64,000 nucleotides of DNA from Novosphingobium sp. G106 (GTDB lineage: Bacteria; Pseudomonadota; Alphaproteobacteria; Sphingomonadales; Sphingomonadaceae), in contig NZ_JAHOOZ010000001.1 of the NCBI RefSeq assembly GCF_019075875.1, forward strand, positions 930,001 through 994,000. The letters are read 5' to 3'. Positions 17,931-27,257 of the stretch are shown here, piece after piece (position 1 is the first letter of the stretch; the number at the start of each line of letters is the position of its first letter). Below the pieces are notes generated by a model that did not search any database, had not been told where the DNA came from, and worked only from the letters and a program-made list of their open reading frames with translations. The position numbers and the translations under genes are program-made.

Positions 17931-20900
17931 ATGGCCTATGCTCCTTTCGTGCCCCTGCGGGTCTTTTCCAGCTACACGATGCTCGACGGTGCGATCGACC
18001 CCAAGGCCATCGCCAAGCTGGCCAAGGAGCGCGGCTTCCCGGCGATCGGCCTCGCGGACCGCAACGGGCTCTATGCATCGACGGCTTTCGCCGGGGCTTG
18101 CAAGGATGTCGGCGTCCAGCCGATCGTCGGCACTTTCCTGGCGGTGGCGCGCGAGCAGGGCGGCACGATCGACTGGCTGGCGCTCTACGCACAGAACGAG
18201 ACCGGCTGGAACAACCTCTGCCATCTGGTCAGCGGCTCGCATCTCGATCGGCCGGCGGAGCTGGACCCGCATGTCCTGCTGTCCGACCTGGAAGGCTACA
18301 GCGATGGGCTGATCGCACTGACCGGTGCGGGCGAAGGCGCGCTTGCGCGGCTCTATGCCGACAACAAGCCCGATGCTGCCGAAACCTATTGCGACCGGTT
18401 GCAGGCGCTGTTCGGCGACCGGCTCTATATCGAGGTCGCGCGCCGCGGCGATCCCGTCGAAGACGCCTCGGAAGAGAAGCTGATCGAACTCGCCTATGCG
18501 CGCGATCTGCCGCTGGTCGCGACTAATCCCGCGCAGTTTGCCGAGCCCGGCTTCCACGCCGCGCATGACGCGGCGCTGTGCATCGCCAATTCGACGCATA
18601 TTGACGCCGCCGACCGGGCGCGGTCGAGCGGGGAATCCTGGGTGAAGCCGTCCGACATGATGGCCGAAGCCTTCGCCGACCTGCCCGAGGCCATAGCCAA
18701 CACCCTGGTCGTCGCGCAGCGCTGCGCGGTCGCGCCGCCCAAACGCAAGCCGATCCTGCCCAGCCTTGCCGGCGACCAGGAAGGCGAGGCACGAGTCATG
18801 GCCGCGGATTCGCGCACAGGCCTCGTCGCGCGGCTCCAGGTCTATTATCCGCAGAACGTCTGGGCCGAGCTGCACGAGGCGCTGACCTGCCCGCCCGACG
18901 AGTTCGAAGGACGTAGCTTCCCGACGCTCGAAGCCGAAGGCCTTTGGGAAGAGATCCAAGCCTACAAGAATCGCGTCGAGTTCGAGATCTCGATCATCAA
19001 TCGCATGGGCTTTGGCGGCTACTTCCTGATCGTTGCCGACTTCATCAAGTGGGCCAAGGATAACGGCATTCCGGTGGGCCCGGGCCGCGGATCGGGCGCG
19101 GGCTCGGTCGTCGCCTGGGCGCTGACGATCACCGACCTCGACCCGCTGAAGCTGGGCCTGCTGTTCGAGCGCTTTCTCAACCCGGAACGCGTGTCGATGC
19201 CCGACTTCGACATCGACTTCTGCGAAACCCGGCGCGGCGAGGTGATCCGCTACGTCCAGCGCAAGTACGGGAACGACCACGTCGCCCAGATCATCACCTT
19301 CGGCAAGATGAAGGCACGCGCGGTGCTGCGCGACTGTGGCCGCATCCTGCAGATGAGCTACGGCCAGGTCGATCGGCTCTGCAAGATGGTGCCCAACCAT
19401 CCGACCGATCCCTGGACGCTGCCGCGCGCGCTCAACGGCGCGGCCGATTTCAAGCGCGAGTATGATACCGACGAGGAAGTCAGACGCCTGATCGACCTCG
19501 CGGTCCAGCTCGAGGGCCTGCCGCGTAACTCCTCGACCCATGCCGCAGGCGTCGTCATCGGCGACCGGCCTTTAGCGCAGCTCGTGCCGCTTTACCGCGA
19601 TCCGCGCTCGGACATGCCGGTCACCCAGTTCGACATGAAATATGTCGAGGATTCGGGGCTGGTGAAGTTCGATTTCCTCGGGCTCAAGACGCTGTCGGTG
19701 CTGCGCAAGGCGGTCGACCTGTTGGCGCGGCGCTCGATCGAGATCGACCTTTCGTTGCTCCCCCTGGGACGACGCCATGGTCTACGAACTCTTGCAGCGC
19801 GGAGACACGGTAGGCGTGTTCCAGCTCGAATCCGAAGGCATGCGCCGCACGCTGGCGGCGGTGAAGCCGACCAATTTCGGCGACATCATCGCGCTCGTCT
19901 CGCTTTATCGTCCGGGCCCGATGGACAACATCCCGCTGTTCGGCCGGCGCAAGAATGGTGCGGAGGCGATCGAATACCCGCACGAAAAGCTCGAAGGCAT
20001 CCTGTCCGAGACCTACGGTATCTTCGTCTACCAGGAACAGGTCATGCAGGCGGCGCAGGTGCTCGCCGGCTACTCGCTAGGCGACGCCGACCTGCTGCGC
20101 CGTGCCATGGGCAAGAAGGTCCAGGCCGAGATGGACGCGCAGCGCCAGCGCTTCGTCGACGGCTGTAAGGTCAACTCGGACATCGAGGCGAAGAAGGCCA
20201 ACGAGCTGTTCGACTTGATCGACAAGTTCGCCGGCTACGGCTTCAACAAGTCGCACGCCGCGGCCTATGCGCTGCTTGCCTATCACACGGCCTGGTTGAA
20301 GACGCATTACCCGCACGAATTCTACGCCGCTTCGATGTGCTTCGACATGCATCAGTCGGAAAAGCTCGCGGTCTTCGTCGACGACATGCGCCGCGCCGGC
20401 CTCGCCATCGAAGGCCCCGACATGAATCGCTCCGAGGCCGAATTCACCGTCGAGCAGACCGAGCAAAGCTATGCCGTGCGCTATGCGCTCGCGGGCATCC
20501 GCAACGTCGGCGAGAAGGCGATGGAGCAGATCGTCGAGGAGCGAGAGAAGAACGGCAAGTTCGTCAGCCTCGACGACCTGTTCCGCCGTGCGCCGCCCGG
20601 CTCGATGAACCGCCGCCAGCTCGAAGGTCTGGCCGGTGCCGGCGCCTTCGACAGCCTCGAACCCAACCGCGCCAAGGTCATGGCCAACGCTGACACGCTG
20701 CTCGCCGAAGCCGACCGCTCGGCCCGGGAGCGGATGAGCGACCAGCACAGCCTGCTGGGCGGAAGCGATCACGAGCAGGCGCTGCGGCTGGTCGATACCG
20801 AGGCCTGGAGCCGCACCGATCAGATGGCCAAGGAGCGCGAGAACTTCGGCTTCTACTTCGCCGCGCACCCGGTCTCGCAGTACCGCGCCATCGCTTCGGC

Positions 20901-21483
20901 CAACGGCGCGCGCACCCATGCCAGCCTGATGTCGGGCGGCGTCGCCGGCGGTCGCCAGCAGGCGGTCATGGCGGCGATGGTGGAGAGCGTGAACAAGGGC
21001 AAGACGCGCAAGGGCAACGACTTCGTTCGCGCCGATTTCTCCGATTCGACCGGGCAGTTCTCCGCCGCCTGCTTCGAGGAAACGCTCGTCGACAACTTCG
21101 TGAAATGGGCGCGCGAGGGCACCTGCATCCTGCTGACCGTCGAACTCGACAGCCCGAGCCCCGAGGAACCGCCGCGCGTTACCGTGCGCGGCGCCCGGCC
21201 GCTGTCCGAGGTGAAGGACGCCACGCGGATGGTGCTGAGGCTCGACATCGACAGCATCGATGCCGTGCAGGAACTGGCGATGATGCTGGTGGAGGGCGTT
21301 CCCGACCGCGGCGAGGTGCAGGCCAACCTGCATCTCGGCGGCGATCAGGTGAAGCTCCTGCGGCTCGGCAAGGATTTCGTGCTCGACGGCGAACTGGTCG
21401 ATCGTCTGGCCGAAATCGAGGGCATCGCCAACGTCTCGCTCACCCCTCAGCGCGGTGGCGGGCAACTGCGGTTGGTCGCCTAG
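17931..21483 (+). CDS. dnaE: DNA polymerase III subunit alpha (interrupted by a +1-base frameshift)
   Basis: Catalytic subunit of the replicative polymerase. The N-terminal PHP domain begins VPLRVFSSYTMLDGAIDPKA. The polymerase active site includes GPGRGSGAGSVVAWAL and PDFDIDFCETRRGEVIRY with two catalytic Asp, and continues NSSTHAAGVVIG. After codon ~611 the frame is lost at a run of five C (19760-19764): the first frame runs off to a stop at 20168, while the true continuation (WDDAMVYELLQRGDTVGVFQ onward) lies in the next frame to 21483. Removing one C gives one 1183-residue chain of normal family length, ending in the OB-fold region. As dnaE is essential, a sequence error is the likeliest explanation. 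Confidence 0.9.
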
Positions 21484-21580
21484 CTCCGCAGGTCCTGATC
21501 GCGATTGCTTCGGTGGCCCGGCTTGCTCATGATCATGGGCGAGAACGCAGGCGCTTGGCCGGCTGAACGGGAGAGAGCGA

Positions 21581-22615
21581 ATGGATCGCAAGCGCTACCG
21601 CGTCGCGCAATGGGGCACGGGCAACGTCGGGCTCTATGCGCTGCGGTCGATCATCGAACACCCTCGCTTCGACCTGGTCGGCTGCCGCGTCTATTCGGAC
21701 GAGAAGGTGGGCCGGGATGCGGGCGAGCTTTGCGGACTGCCGCCGACGGGCGTGATAGCGACACAGGACATCGAGACGATCATCGCTGCGAAGCCCGATT
21801 GCGTCGTCTACATGGCCGACCGGTCCGAAATGGACGTGCTGGAACGTCTGCTTGCTTTGGGCATCAACGTCGCCACTGCGCGCTTCGAGTTCAACAACCG
21901 TTCGAGCATGCCGGATGAACTGCGCCAGCGTTTCGAGGCCGCCTGCGAGAAGGGCAAGGCCTCGATCTATTGCAGCGGGTCCACGCCCGGCTGGTTCACC
22001 GAGGTCATGCCGCTGGTGCTGTCGGCGATGCAGCGGCGCTACGAGTGCATTACGTTGACCGATTATGCCGACATGGCATCGCGCAATTCGCCGGACATGC
22101 TGTTCAACGTGCTGCCCTTCGGCCGCGACCCCGCGACGGTCGATCCCGGCGCCGGCGGCACCAATGTCAGCAGCCCGCCGACGATCAGCATGGTTGCCGC
22201 GGCATTGGGGCTACCCGTCGACGAGGTCCGGACGCGGCGCGAATTCGCTGTCGCACGCGAAACGTTCACGATCCCTGCGGGCACCGTGCAGAAGGGTGCG
22301 ATTGCCGCGATGCGCATGGCGATCGAAGGCGTGCGCGGCGGTAAGGTCGTAACGCGGCGCTATTCGATCTGGTATCTGACCCGCGACATCGAGCCCGCCT
22401 GGGACCTGCGCGACACCGGCCTGCACTACCGCGTCGAAGGCGACCTGCCGCTCGACGTTATGTTCACGATCCCCGTTTCGGCCGAGGACTATCCGAAGGT
22501 CTCGCCGGCCCTGACGGCGAATCCGGTGGTCAACGCCGTGCCCTATGTCGTCGATGCGCCGCCGGGCATCCTGCAGACCGACGAACTGCCGATCGTCGTC
22601 GGCAAATTCGCCTAG
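21581..22615 (+). CDS. Dihydrodipicolinate-reductase-like NAD(P)-dependent oxidoreductase
   Basis: A 344-residue Rossmann-fold protein related to 2,4-diaminopentanoate dehydrogenase and DapB-like reductases. It opens YRVAQWGTGNVGLYALRSI with the dinucleotide-binding glycines, and has MADRSEMDVLERLLALGINV and SGSTPGWFTEVMPLVLSAMQ as in that group. GGAGAGAGCGA precedes the ATG. Members of this family often sit beside acyl-CoA ligases and P450s in actinobacteria and sphingomonads, where the substrate is usually unknown. It is the first gene of an apparent four-gene set. Confidence 0.78.
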   Translation: MDRKRYRVAQWGTGNVGLYALRSIIEHPRFDLVGCRVYSDEKVGRDAGELCGLPPTGVIATQDIETIIAAKPDCVVYMADRSEMDVLERLLALGINVATARFEFNNRSSMPDELRQRFEAACEKGKASIYCSGSTPGWFTEVMPLVLSAMQRRYECITLTDYADMASRNSPDMLFNVLPFGRDPATVDPGAGGTNVSSPPTISMVAAALGLPVDEVRTRREFAVARETFTIPAGTVQKGAIAAMRMAIEGVRGGKVVTRRYSIWYLTRDIEPAWDLRDTGLHYRVEGDLPLDVMFTIPVSAEDYPKVSPALTANPVVNAVPYVVDAPPGILQTDELPIVVGKFA

Positions 22616-22695
22616 CGGCTCGCGCGCCCGGGACTGGCGGGAATCTCCGGATTTGCTAAGGTGTTACCCTTTGCAAGCCAGGGGATCGGCGCGGG

Positions 22696-24303
22696 ATGAG
22701 CATTCTGGGTGCCATGCAGGACTGGGAACTGCGCGTTTCGCTCCTGCTCGATCACGCCGCGCGCGAGCATGGCACACGCGAGATCGTCACCCAATGGGCC
22801 GACGGCAGCCAGAGCCGCACGACCTGGGCCAATGTTCGCGTCGATGCCCTGAAGATGGTACAGGCGCTCCAGCGCCTCGGCATCAAGCCGGGTGATCGGG
22901 TCGCCACGCTGGCGATGAACCACGGCCGCCATCTCGTCGCCTGGTACGGTGTGACGGGGGCCGGAGGTGTGCTCCACACGATCAACCCGCGGCTGTTCGA
23001 CGACCAGCTCGAATACATCGCCAACCACGCCGAAGATCGCATCCTCATTTACGACGCGTCGTTCCAGCCGATCGTCGACCGCATGCGTGACCGCTGGAAG
23101 ACGATCGAGCACTACATCTGCTTCGACTCTCCGGAGCATGCCCCGCATTTCGAGGACTGGATCGGCGCCGAAGATGGAAATGCCGAATGGGCCGGCGGCA
23201 CCGAACGCGATCCGGTCATGCTCTGCTACACCAGCGGCACCACCGGCAATCCCAAGGGCGTGCTGTTCGAGCATCGCTCGAACATGCTGCACACCTATGC
23301 CGCCTTGATGCCGCAGTGCCTCGATCTCGATGCGCGCTGCACGGTGCTTCCCGTAGTACCGATGTTCCATGCCAATAATTGGGGCTTTCCCTGGGCCGCG
23401 GCCGCGGTTGGCGCCAAGCTCGTCTATTGCGCGAATAACGATGCAGCGAACCTGTGTCGGCTGATCTATGATGAAGGTGTCAATTACCTGGCCGGCGTTC
23501 CGACGGTCTGGCTCGCGGTGATCCAGTACTGCGAGGCGACCGGCCAGCCGCTCCCGCCGCTGACCAAGGCGCTCACGGGTGGTTCCGCCATGCCGCGTGC
23601 GATCATCGAGCGGCTGATGAAGGACGGCATCCGCATTGCCCACGCCTGGGGCATGACCGAGACTTCGCCGATCGCCACGATCGCCTTCGAGCCCGCCGAT
23701 TTCGATGATCTGCCCTTCGAGGAGCAGGTCTCGATCAAGGCGAAGCAGGGCAAGGCGCTGTTCGGCATCGAACTGCGCACCGTCGATCTCGACGATCCCA
23801 CCAAGGTCCTGCCGCGCGACGGCGTAAGTTCGGGCTCGCTGCAAGTGCGGGGACCCTGGACGATCAAGCGCTACTTCAAGGCGGAATACGATGCCGCGCC
23901 TGATCCCGACCAGTGGTTTGACACCGGCGACGTCGCCACGATCCATCCCGATGGCACCTTGCAACTCACCGACCGGACCAAGGACGTGATCAAGTCCGGC
24001 GGCGAGTGGATCAGCTCGGTCGAATTGGAAAACTGCGCCGTCGCACATCCAGCGGTGGCCGAGGCTGCGGCGATCGGGATCTATCACTCGAAATGGGACG
24101 AGCGGCCGATTCTCGTCGTGGTGAAGCGGCCCGGCATGGAGGTCACCGGCGATGAGCTGCGCGCGTTGCTCGCGGGCAAGGTCGCCAAATGGTGGCTTCC
24201 GGACGCGATCGAATTCGTCGACGCGATCCCGCACACCGGCACTGGCAAGATCAGCAAGAAGGACCTGCGCGAGCAGTTTCGCGACTACCGCCTGGAGGGA
24301 TGA
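22696..24303 (+). CDS. Acyl-CoA ligase (AMP-forming, medium/long-chain type)
   Basis: ATP-dependent acyl-CoA synthetase of the ANL superfamily, 535 residues. The phosphate loop [18 protein letters not shown], the A5-type [12 protein letters not shown], the [20 protein letters not shown] hinge region and [14 protein letters not shown] are all intact. The C-terminal catalytic lysine is in [14 protein letters not shown]. Overall character is closest to AlkK/FadD-like medium-chain ligases. With the P450 that follows, it could activate a hydroxylated alkyl, terpene or sterol side-chain acid; the substrate is inferred only. Confidence 0.9.
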   Translation: MSILGAMQDWELRVSLLLDHAAREHGTREIVTQWADGSQSRTTWANVRVDALKMVQALQRLGIKPGDRVATLAMNHGRHLVAWYGVTGAGGVLHTINPRLFDDQLEYIANHAEDRILIYDASFQPIVDRMRDRWKTIEHYICFDSPEHAPHFEDWIGAEDGNAEWAGGTERDPVMLCYTSGTTGNPKGVLFEHRSNMLHTYAALMPQCLDLDARCTVLPVVPMFHANNWGFPWAAAAVGAKLVYCANNDAANLCRLIYDEGVNYLAGVPTVWLAVIQYCEATGQPLPPLTKALTGGSAMPRAIIERLMKDGIRIAHAWGMTETSPIATIAFEPADFDDLPFEEQVSIKAKQGKALFGIELRTVDLDDPTKVLPRDGVSSGSLQVRGPWTIKRYFKAEYDAAPDPDQWFDTGDVATIHPDGTLQLTDRTKDVIKSGGEWISSVELENCAVAHPAVAEAAAIGIYHSKWDERPILVVVKRPGMEVTGDELRALLAGKVAKWWLPDAIEFVDAIPHTGTGKISKKDLREQFRDYRLEG

Positions 24304-24356
24304 CTTCCGCATTCCGGGTGCTATCATCCTGACGAAATCAGGGTGAGGAGAGCGCC

Positions 24357-25568
24357 GTGGAACTCGCGATCGATACATCGCTGCCTGTGCTGCCAGTCGA
24401 GACGCCCGCGTTTTCGGTCGACCCCAACCCATTCCTCGCCGCCGCCCGGGCGGAACATCCATGGCTGGCGCGCTTCTCGCAAGGTTATGTCGTTCATGGC
24501 TACCAGGCCTGCGCCGACATGCTCGCCGACGACAAGAACATGATCTGCGGCTTCGGTCCGATCATCGACTATTACGGCGTCCGCGGGACGATGTGGGCGC
24601 GGTTCATGGAAGAGATCGTCATCTCGCAGCATGGCCCCACGCACACCCGCCTGCGCGCAGCCGTGGCCCACGCCTTCACCCCGCGCCGCGCCAACCAGGA
24701 ACGCGAGATGATGCAGCGGGTGATCACCGAACTGCTCGACGAATGGGCGCCGCGCGGAGAGTTCGACTTCGCCGAGTTCGCCTCCTATTTCCCGGTGACG
24801 GTGATGTGCGGCCTGCTCGGCGTCTCGGCTGAGCCGATCCCGCGCATGCGCACCGCGCTGGAGAACCAGCTCACTTCCCTGACGCTCGATCCCGCGGCGA
24901 AGCCGCTGTTCATGGCCGGCTGGGATGTGCTCTGGGAATTCGCCGACACGCTCGTCAGCGAGCGTGAGGCGAGTGGTGCCTACGATGAGGACTCGCTGCT
25001 CGACGCGATCATAGCCGCGAAGAAACAGGGCGATTTAGACGAGGTCGAGGCGCGCTTCATGGTGCTGACCGTCGCCGTCGCAGGCTACGACACCTCGAAG
25101 AACCAGCTTTCGATGACGATGAAGCTGCTGCTCGATCGTCCGGAGCTTTACCAGCGTTGCGCCGAGGACGCGGCGTTCTGCCGCAAGGTCACCGAGGAAT
25201 CGCTGCGCCATTCGGCCATCGCGACGCCCTACCGCGAGGCCGCGCAGGACTTCACCTATGGCAACTTTCAGTTCCGCAAGGGCGACACGATCGTCCTTGC
25301 CCCGCCGCTGGCCAATCGCGATCCTGCGGTCTTTGCCGCGCCGAGCGCTTTCGATCCCGACCGCGAGAATGCCGGCCGCAATGTCGCCTTCGGGCGCGGT
25401 CCGCATATCTGCATCGGCCAGTTCATCGCGCGCAATCAGTTACAGGAAGGGCTGCACCTGATCGCCAAGCGCTTGCGCAATCCGCGGCTCGCCGGCGAGG
25501 TCGAATGGAGACCGTTCCTCGGCGCCTGGGGGCTCAAGCAGCTTCCCATTGCATTCGATGCCGCATGA
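24357..25568 (+). CDS. Cytochrome P450
   Basis: Soluble bacterial class I P450 of 403 residues, a haem monooxygenase needing a ferredoxin and reductase that are not encoded nearby. The haem-binding loop is FGRGPHICIGQFIARNQ with the axial cysteine. The I-helix motif reads AGYDTSKNQL, with Ser in place of the common second Thr. The K-helix ExxR is in ESLRHS. HGPTHTRLRAAVAHAFTPRR is the usual C-helix region. The GTG start at 24357 has GAGGAGAG 5 bases before it. The stop overlaps the next start (ATGA). Confidence 0.95.
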   Translation: MELAIDTSLPVLPVETPAFSVDPNPFLAAARAEHPWLARFSQGYVVHGYQACADMLADDKNMICGFGPIIDYYGVRGTMWARFMEEIVISQHGPTHTRLRAAVAHAFTPRRANQEREMMQRVITELLDEWAPRGEFDFAEFASYFPVTVMCGLLGVSAEPIPRMRTALENQLTSLTLDPAAKPLFMAGWDVLWEFADTLVSEREASGAYDEDSLLDAIIAAKKQGDLDEVEARFMVLTVAVAGYDTSKNQLSMTMKLLLDRPELYQRCAEDAAFCRKVTEESLRHSAIATPYREAAQDFTYGNFQFRKGDTIVLAPPLANRDPAVFAAPSAFDPDRENAGRNVAFGRGPHICIGQFIARNQLQEGLHLIAKRLRNPRLAGEVEWRPFLGAWGLKQLPIAFDAA

Positions 25569-26581
25569 GCTGGTTCGATGAGGTCCCGGCCGAAGTCGTC
25601 CGGCTGATCCGCACGCGCTACGTCGCCGAATTCGCTACGGTGACTGCCGCCGATGTGCCGCTCAACACGCCGCTCGTGCCATTCGAAAGCGCCGATCTCG
25701 CGACGATCGATAGCGCCACGGGCCTCGCCTATCCGGTCAAGGCCGACCGCGCACGGCGCGACCCCAAGGTCGGCATGCTGTTCGAGGGTAGGGCGGACGA
25801 GCCCGTGGTGTCGCTCTCGGGCATGGCCGGGGTGAAGGACCGCGATCTCCAGGCCAATCTCGAACGCTATCTCGCCGAGCAGATCCTGACGCGCTCGATC
25901 GGCCCCGAGTTCATCGACTACGAGACGATTACCCGGCGTGCGATCTGGTACTTCACCCGGATCATCACATGCGTGGCCCCGGCGGTGATCCGTTGGTGGG
26001 ACAGTCCGGCCGGCATGGATGGCCCGCCCCATGAATGGCGCGCGCCGGCAGGCAGCGTTTGGCCGCAGTCCGATCCGGCGCCGAGAGGGGCGGGGAGCAA
26101 GGCCTCGTGGCCGCTGCCCGACTGGCGCGAGCTTGCCAAGGGGGCGCTCGCGCGGGGTGCTGCAGCACATCTGACTCTGCTGGACGGCGAGGGCTATCCG
26201 CTGCCGATCCGTGCTCGGGCGATTGTACTGGACGAATCCGGCTTCCGCCTCGCCCTGCCGCGCTGGCTGCCCTGGTCGCAGGGCAAGGCCACGGTCAGCT
26301 TCCAGGGTCTGGAGACTTTCATCGGCGAAGCGCAGGCCGGTGATGGCACGGCGCTGTTCCGTGCCGAAAGGGCGCTGCCGATTCACCCGCTGCTCGTCGG
26401 CGGGCCGTTGCAGCCTGACGAGGCGACCAAGGCGGCATTGCTGGAACGGATCGCCTATGAGCTCGACCGCCGCGGCCTGGCATTGCCGGTGATGCCGCCC
26501 CAGCCGCCCGAGCCCACCGCTGGAGCGAGGCTTCGGGCCGAAGCTGCGCTTGCCTTCGACCTCGAGGCGCCACCCTCCTGA
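25565..26581 (+). CDS. PNPOx-like split-barrel protein, possibly tandem
   Basis: A 338-residue protein translationally coupled to the P450 through an ATGA overlap. Residues ~10-150 (LIRTRYVAEFATVTAADVPL, then KVGMLFEG, then VVSLSGMAGVKDRD) resemble the flavin- or haem-binding split barrel of pyridoxamine-phosphate-oxidase relatives. Residues ~190-290 (LARGAAAHLTLLDGEGYPLP, then GKATVSFQGLETFIGEAQ) look like a second, diverged copy. The Pro-rich C-terminus is probably disordered. It could serve as a flavoprotein partner for the operon, but this is inference. Confidence 0.65.
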   Translation: MSWFDEVPAEVVRLIRTRYVAEFATVTAADVPLNTPLVPFESADLATIDSATGLAYPVKADRARRDPKVGMLFEGRADEPVVSLSGMAGVKDRDLQANLERYLAEQILTRSIGPEFIDYETITRRAIWYFTRIITCVAPAVIRWWDSPAGMDGPPHEWRAPAGSVWPQSDPAPRGAGSKASWPLPDWRELAKGALARGAAAHLTLLDGEGYPLPIRARAIVLDESGFRLALPRWLPWSQGKATVSFQGLETFIGEAQAGDGTALFRAERALPIHPLLVGGPLQPDEATKAALLERIAYELDRRGLALPVMPPQPPEPTAGARLRAEAALAFDLEAPPS

Positions 26582-26675
26582 GCGTGTCCCAAAGTTGCAC
26601 AGCAGCCCGCAACCGTCTTATGGAGTTCGGGCATCGGGAGTAGCATTGGTCGATCGCGTGATGGGAAGAAGGCTC

Positions 26676-27251
26676 ATGCCCAAGCATTTTGCAGTTCTGC
26701 TGGCGGGCGCCGCGGGGCTTTTTGGCGCAGGTTCAGCTTTCGCGGCCCCGGCTGGCCCCGAATGGCACACCACGACCGTGGCGCTGCCCGACGGCTCGCA
26801 GGCGGAAATCCGCTATGTCGGCGATGTCCCGCCGCAGGTGACCGTCTCGATGCCGGTCGTCCAGAAGCGGCATGCCCAGGCCGATGAAGTCCCGGACAAG
26901 GTGGACGGTGTCGATGGCGGCATTCCGCGCGCTCGGCGGATCATTCAGGCGCGGCCCAACCCGCCGCCGCCGCAGGCTACCCTGCCGCAACTCGTCGTTT
27001 CTGGCGGTGCGCCCGAGGGCAGTACTTACGAATATACGCTGATCACCACCGGCACCGACGGCAAGGTCTGTGCGCAGCGGACCGAGTGGACGTCGCGCGG
27101 CCGTGGCAAGGACCCCCAGGTGCGGCGCGACGATACGGGCGAGGGTTGTGCTTCCGCTGCGCCTTCGCCCGAGCCTGCCCCCTCGGCACCCGTTCCAGCA
27201 CCGCCCGCGCCGGATCACAAGCCGATCAGGATCGACCCGGACGCGATCTGA
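26676..27251 (+). CDS. Exported protein of unknown function, Pro-rich tail
   Basis: A 191-residue protein with a clear signal peptide (MPKHFAVLLAGAAGLFGAGS, cleavage after SAFAAPA). The mature N-terminal part is EWHTTTVALPDGSQAEIRYV. A central region carries TYEYTLITTGTDGKVCAQRT, with one of two cysteines. The last 35 residues are Pro/Ala-rich. ATG 26676 is chosen because GGAAGAAGG sits just before it. The in-frame starts at 26550 and 26661 have no such support. No family recognised. Confidence 0.75.
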   Translation: MPKHFAVLLAGAAGLFGAGSAFAAPAGPEWHTTTVALPDGSQAEIRYVGDVPPQVTVSMPVVQKRHAQADEVPDKVDGVDGGIPRARRIIQARPNPPPPQATLPQLVVSGGAPEGSTYEYTLITTGTDGKVCAQRTEWTSRGRGKDPQVRRDDTGEGCASAAPSPEPAPSAPVPAPPAPDHKPIRIDPDAI

Positions 27252-27257
27252 GCCGCG

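Noticed and set aside
17793..19541. Long upstream extension of the Yip1 frame across dnaE
   Set aside because: Antisense to dnaE; the Yip1 start at 17792 has a strong ribosome-binding site.
19755..19780. Programmed ribosomal frameshift in dnaE
   Set aside because: The sequence would permit a +1 slip, but no stimulatory element is evident and three other indels in the window point to sequence error. Kept only as a check in the findings.
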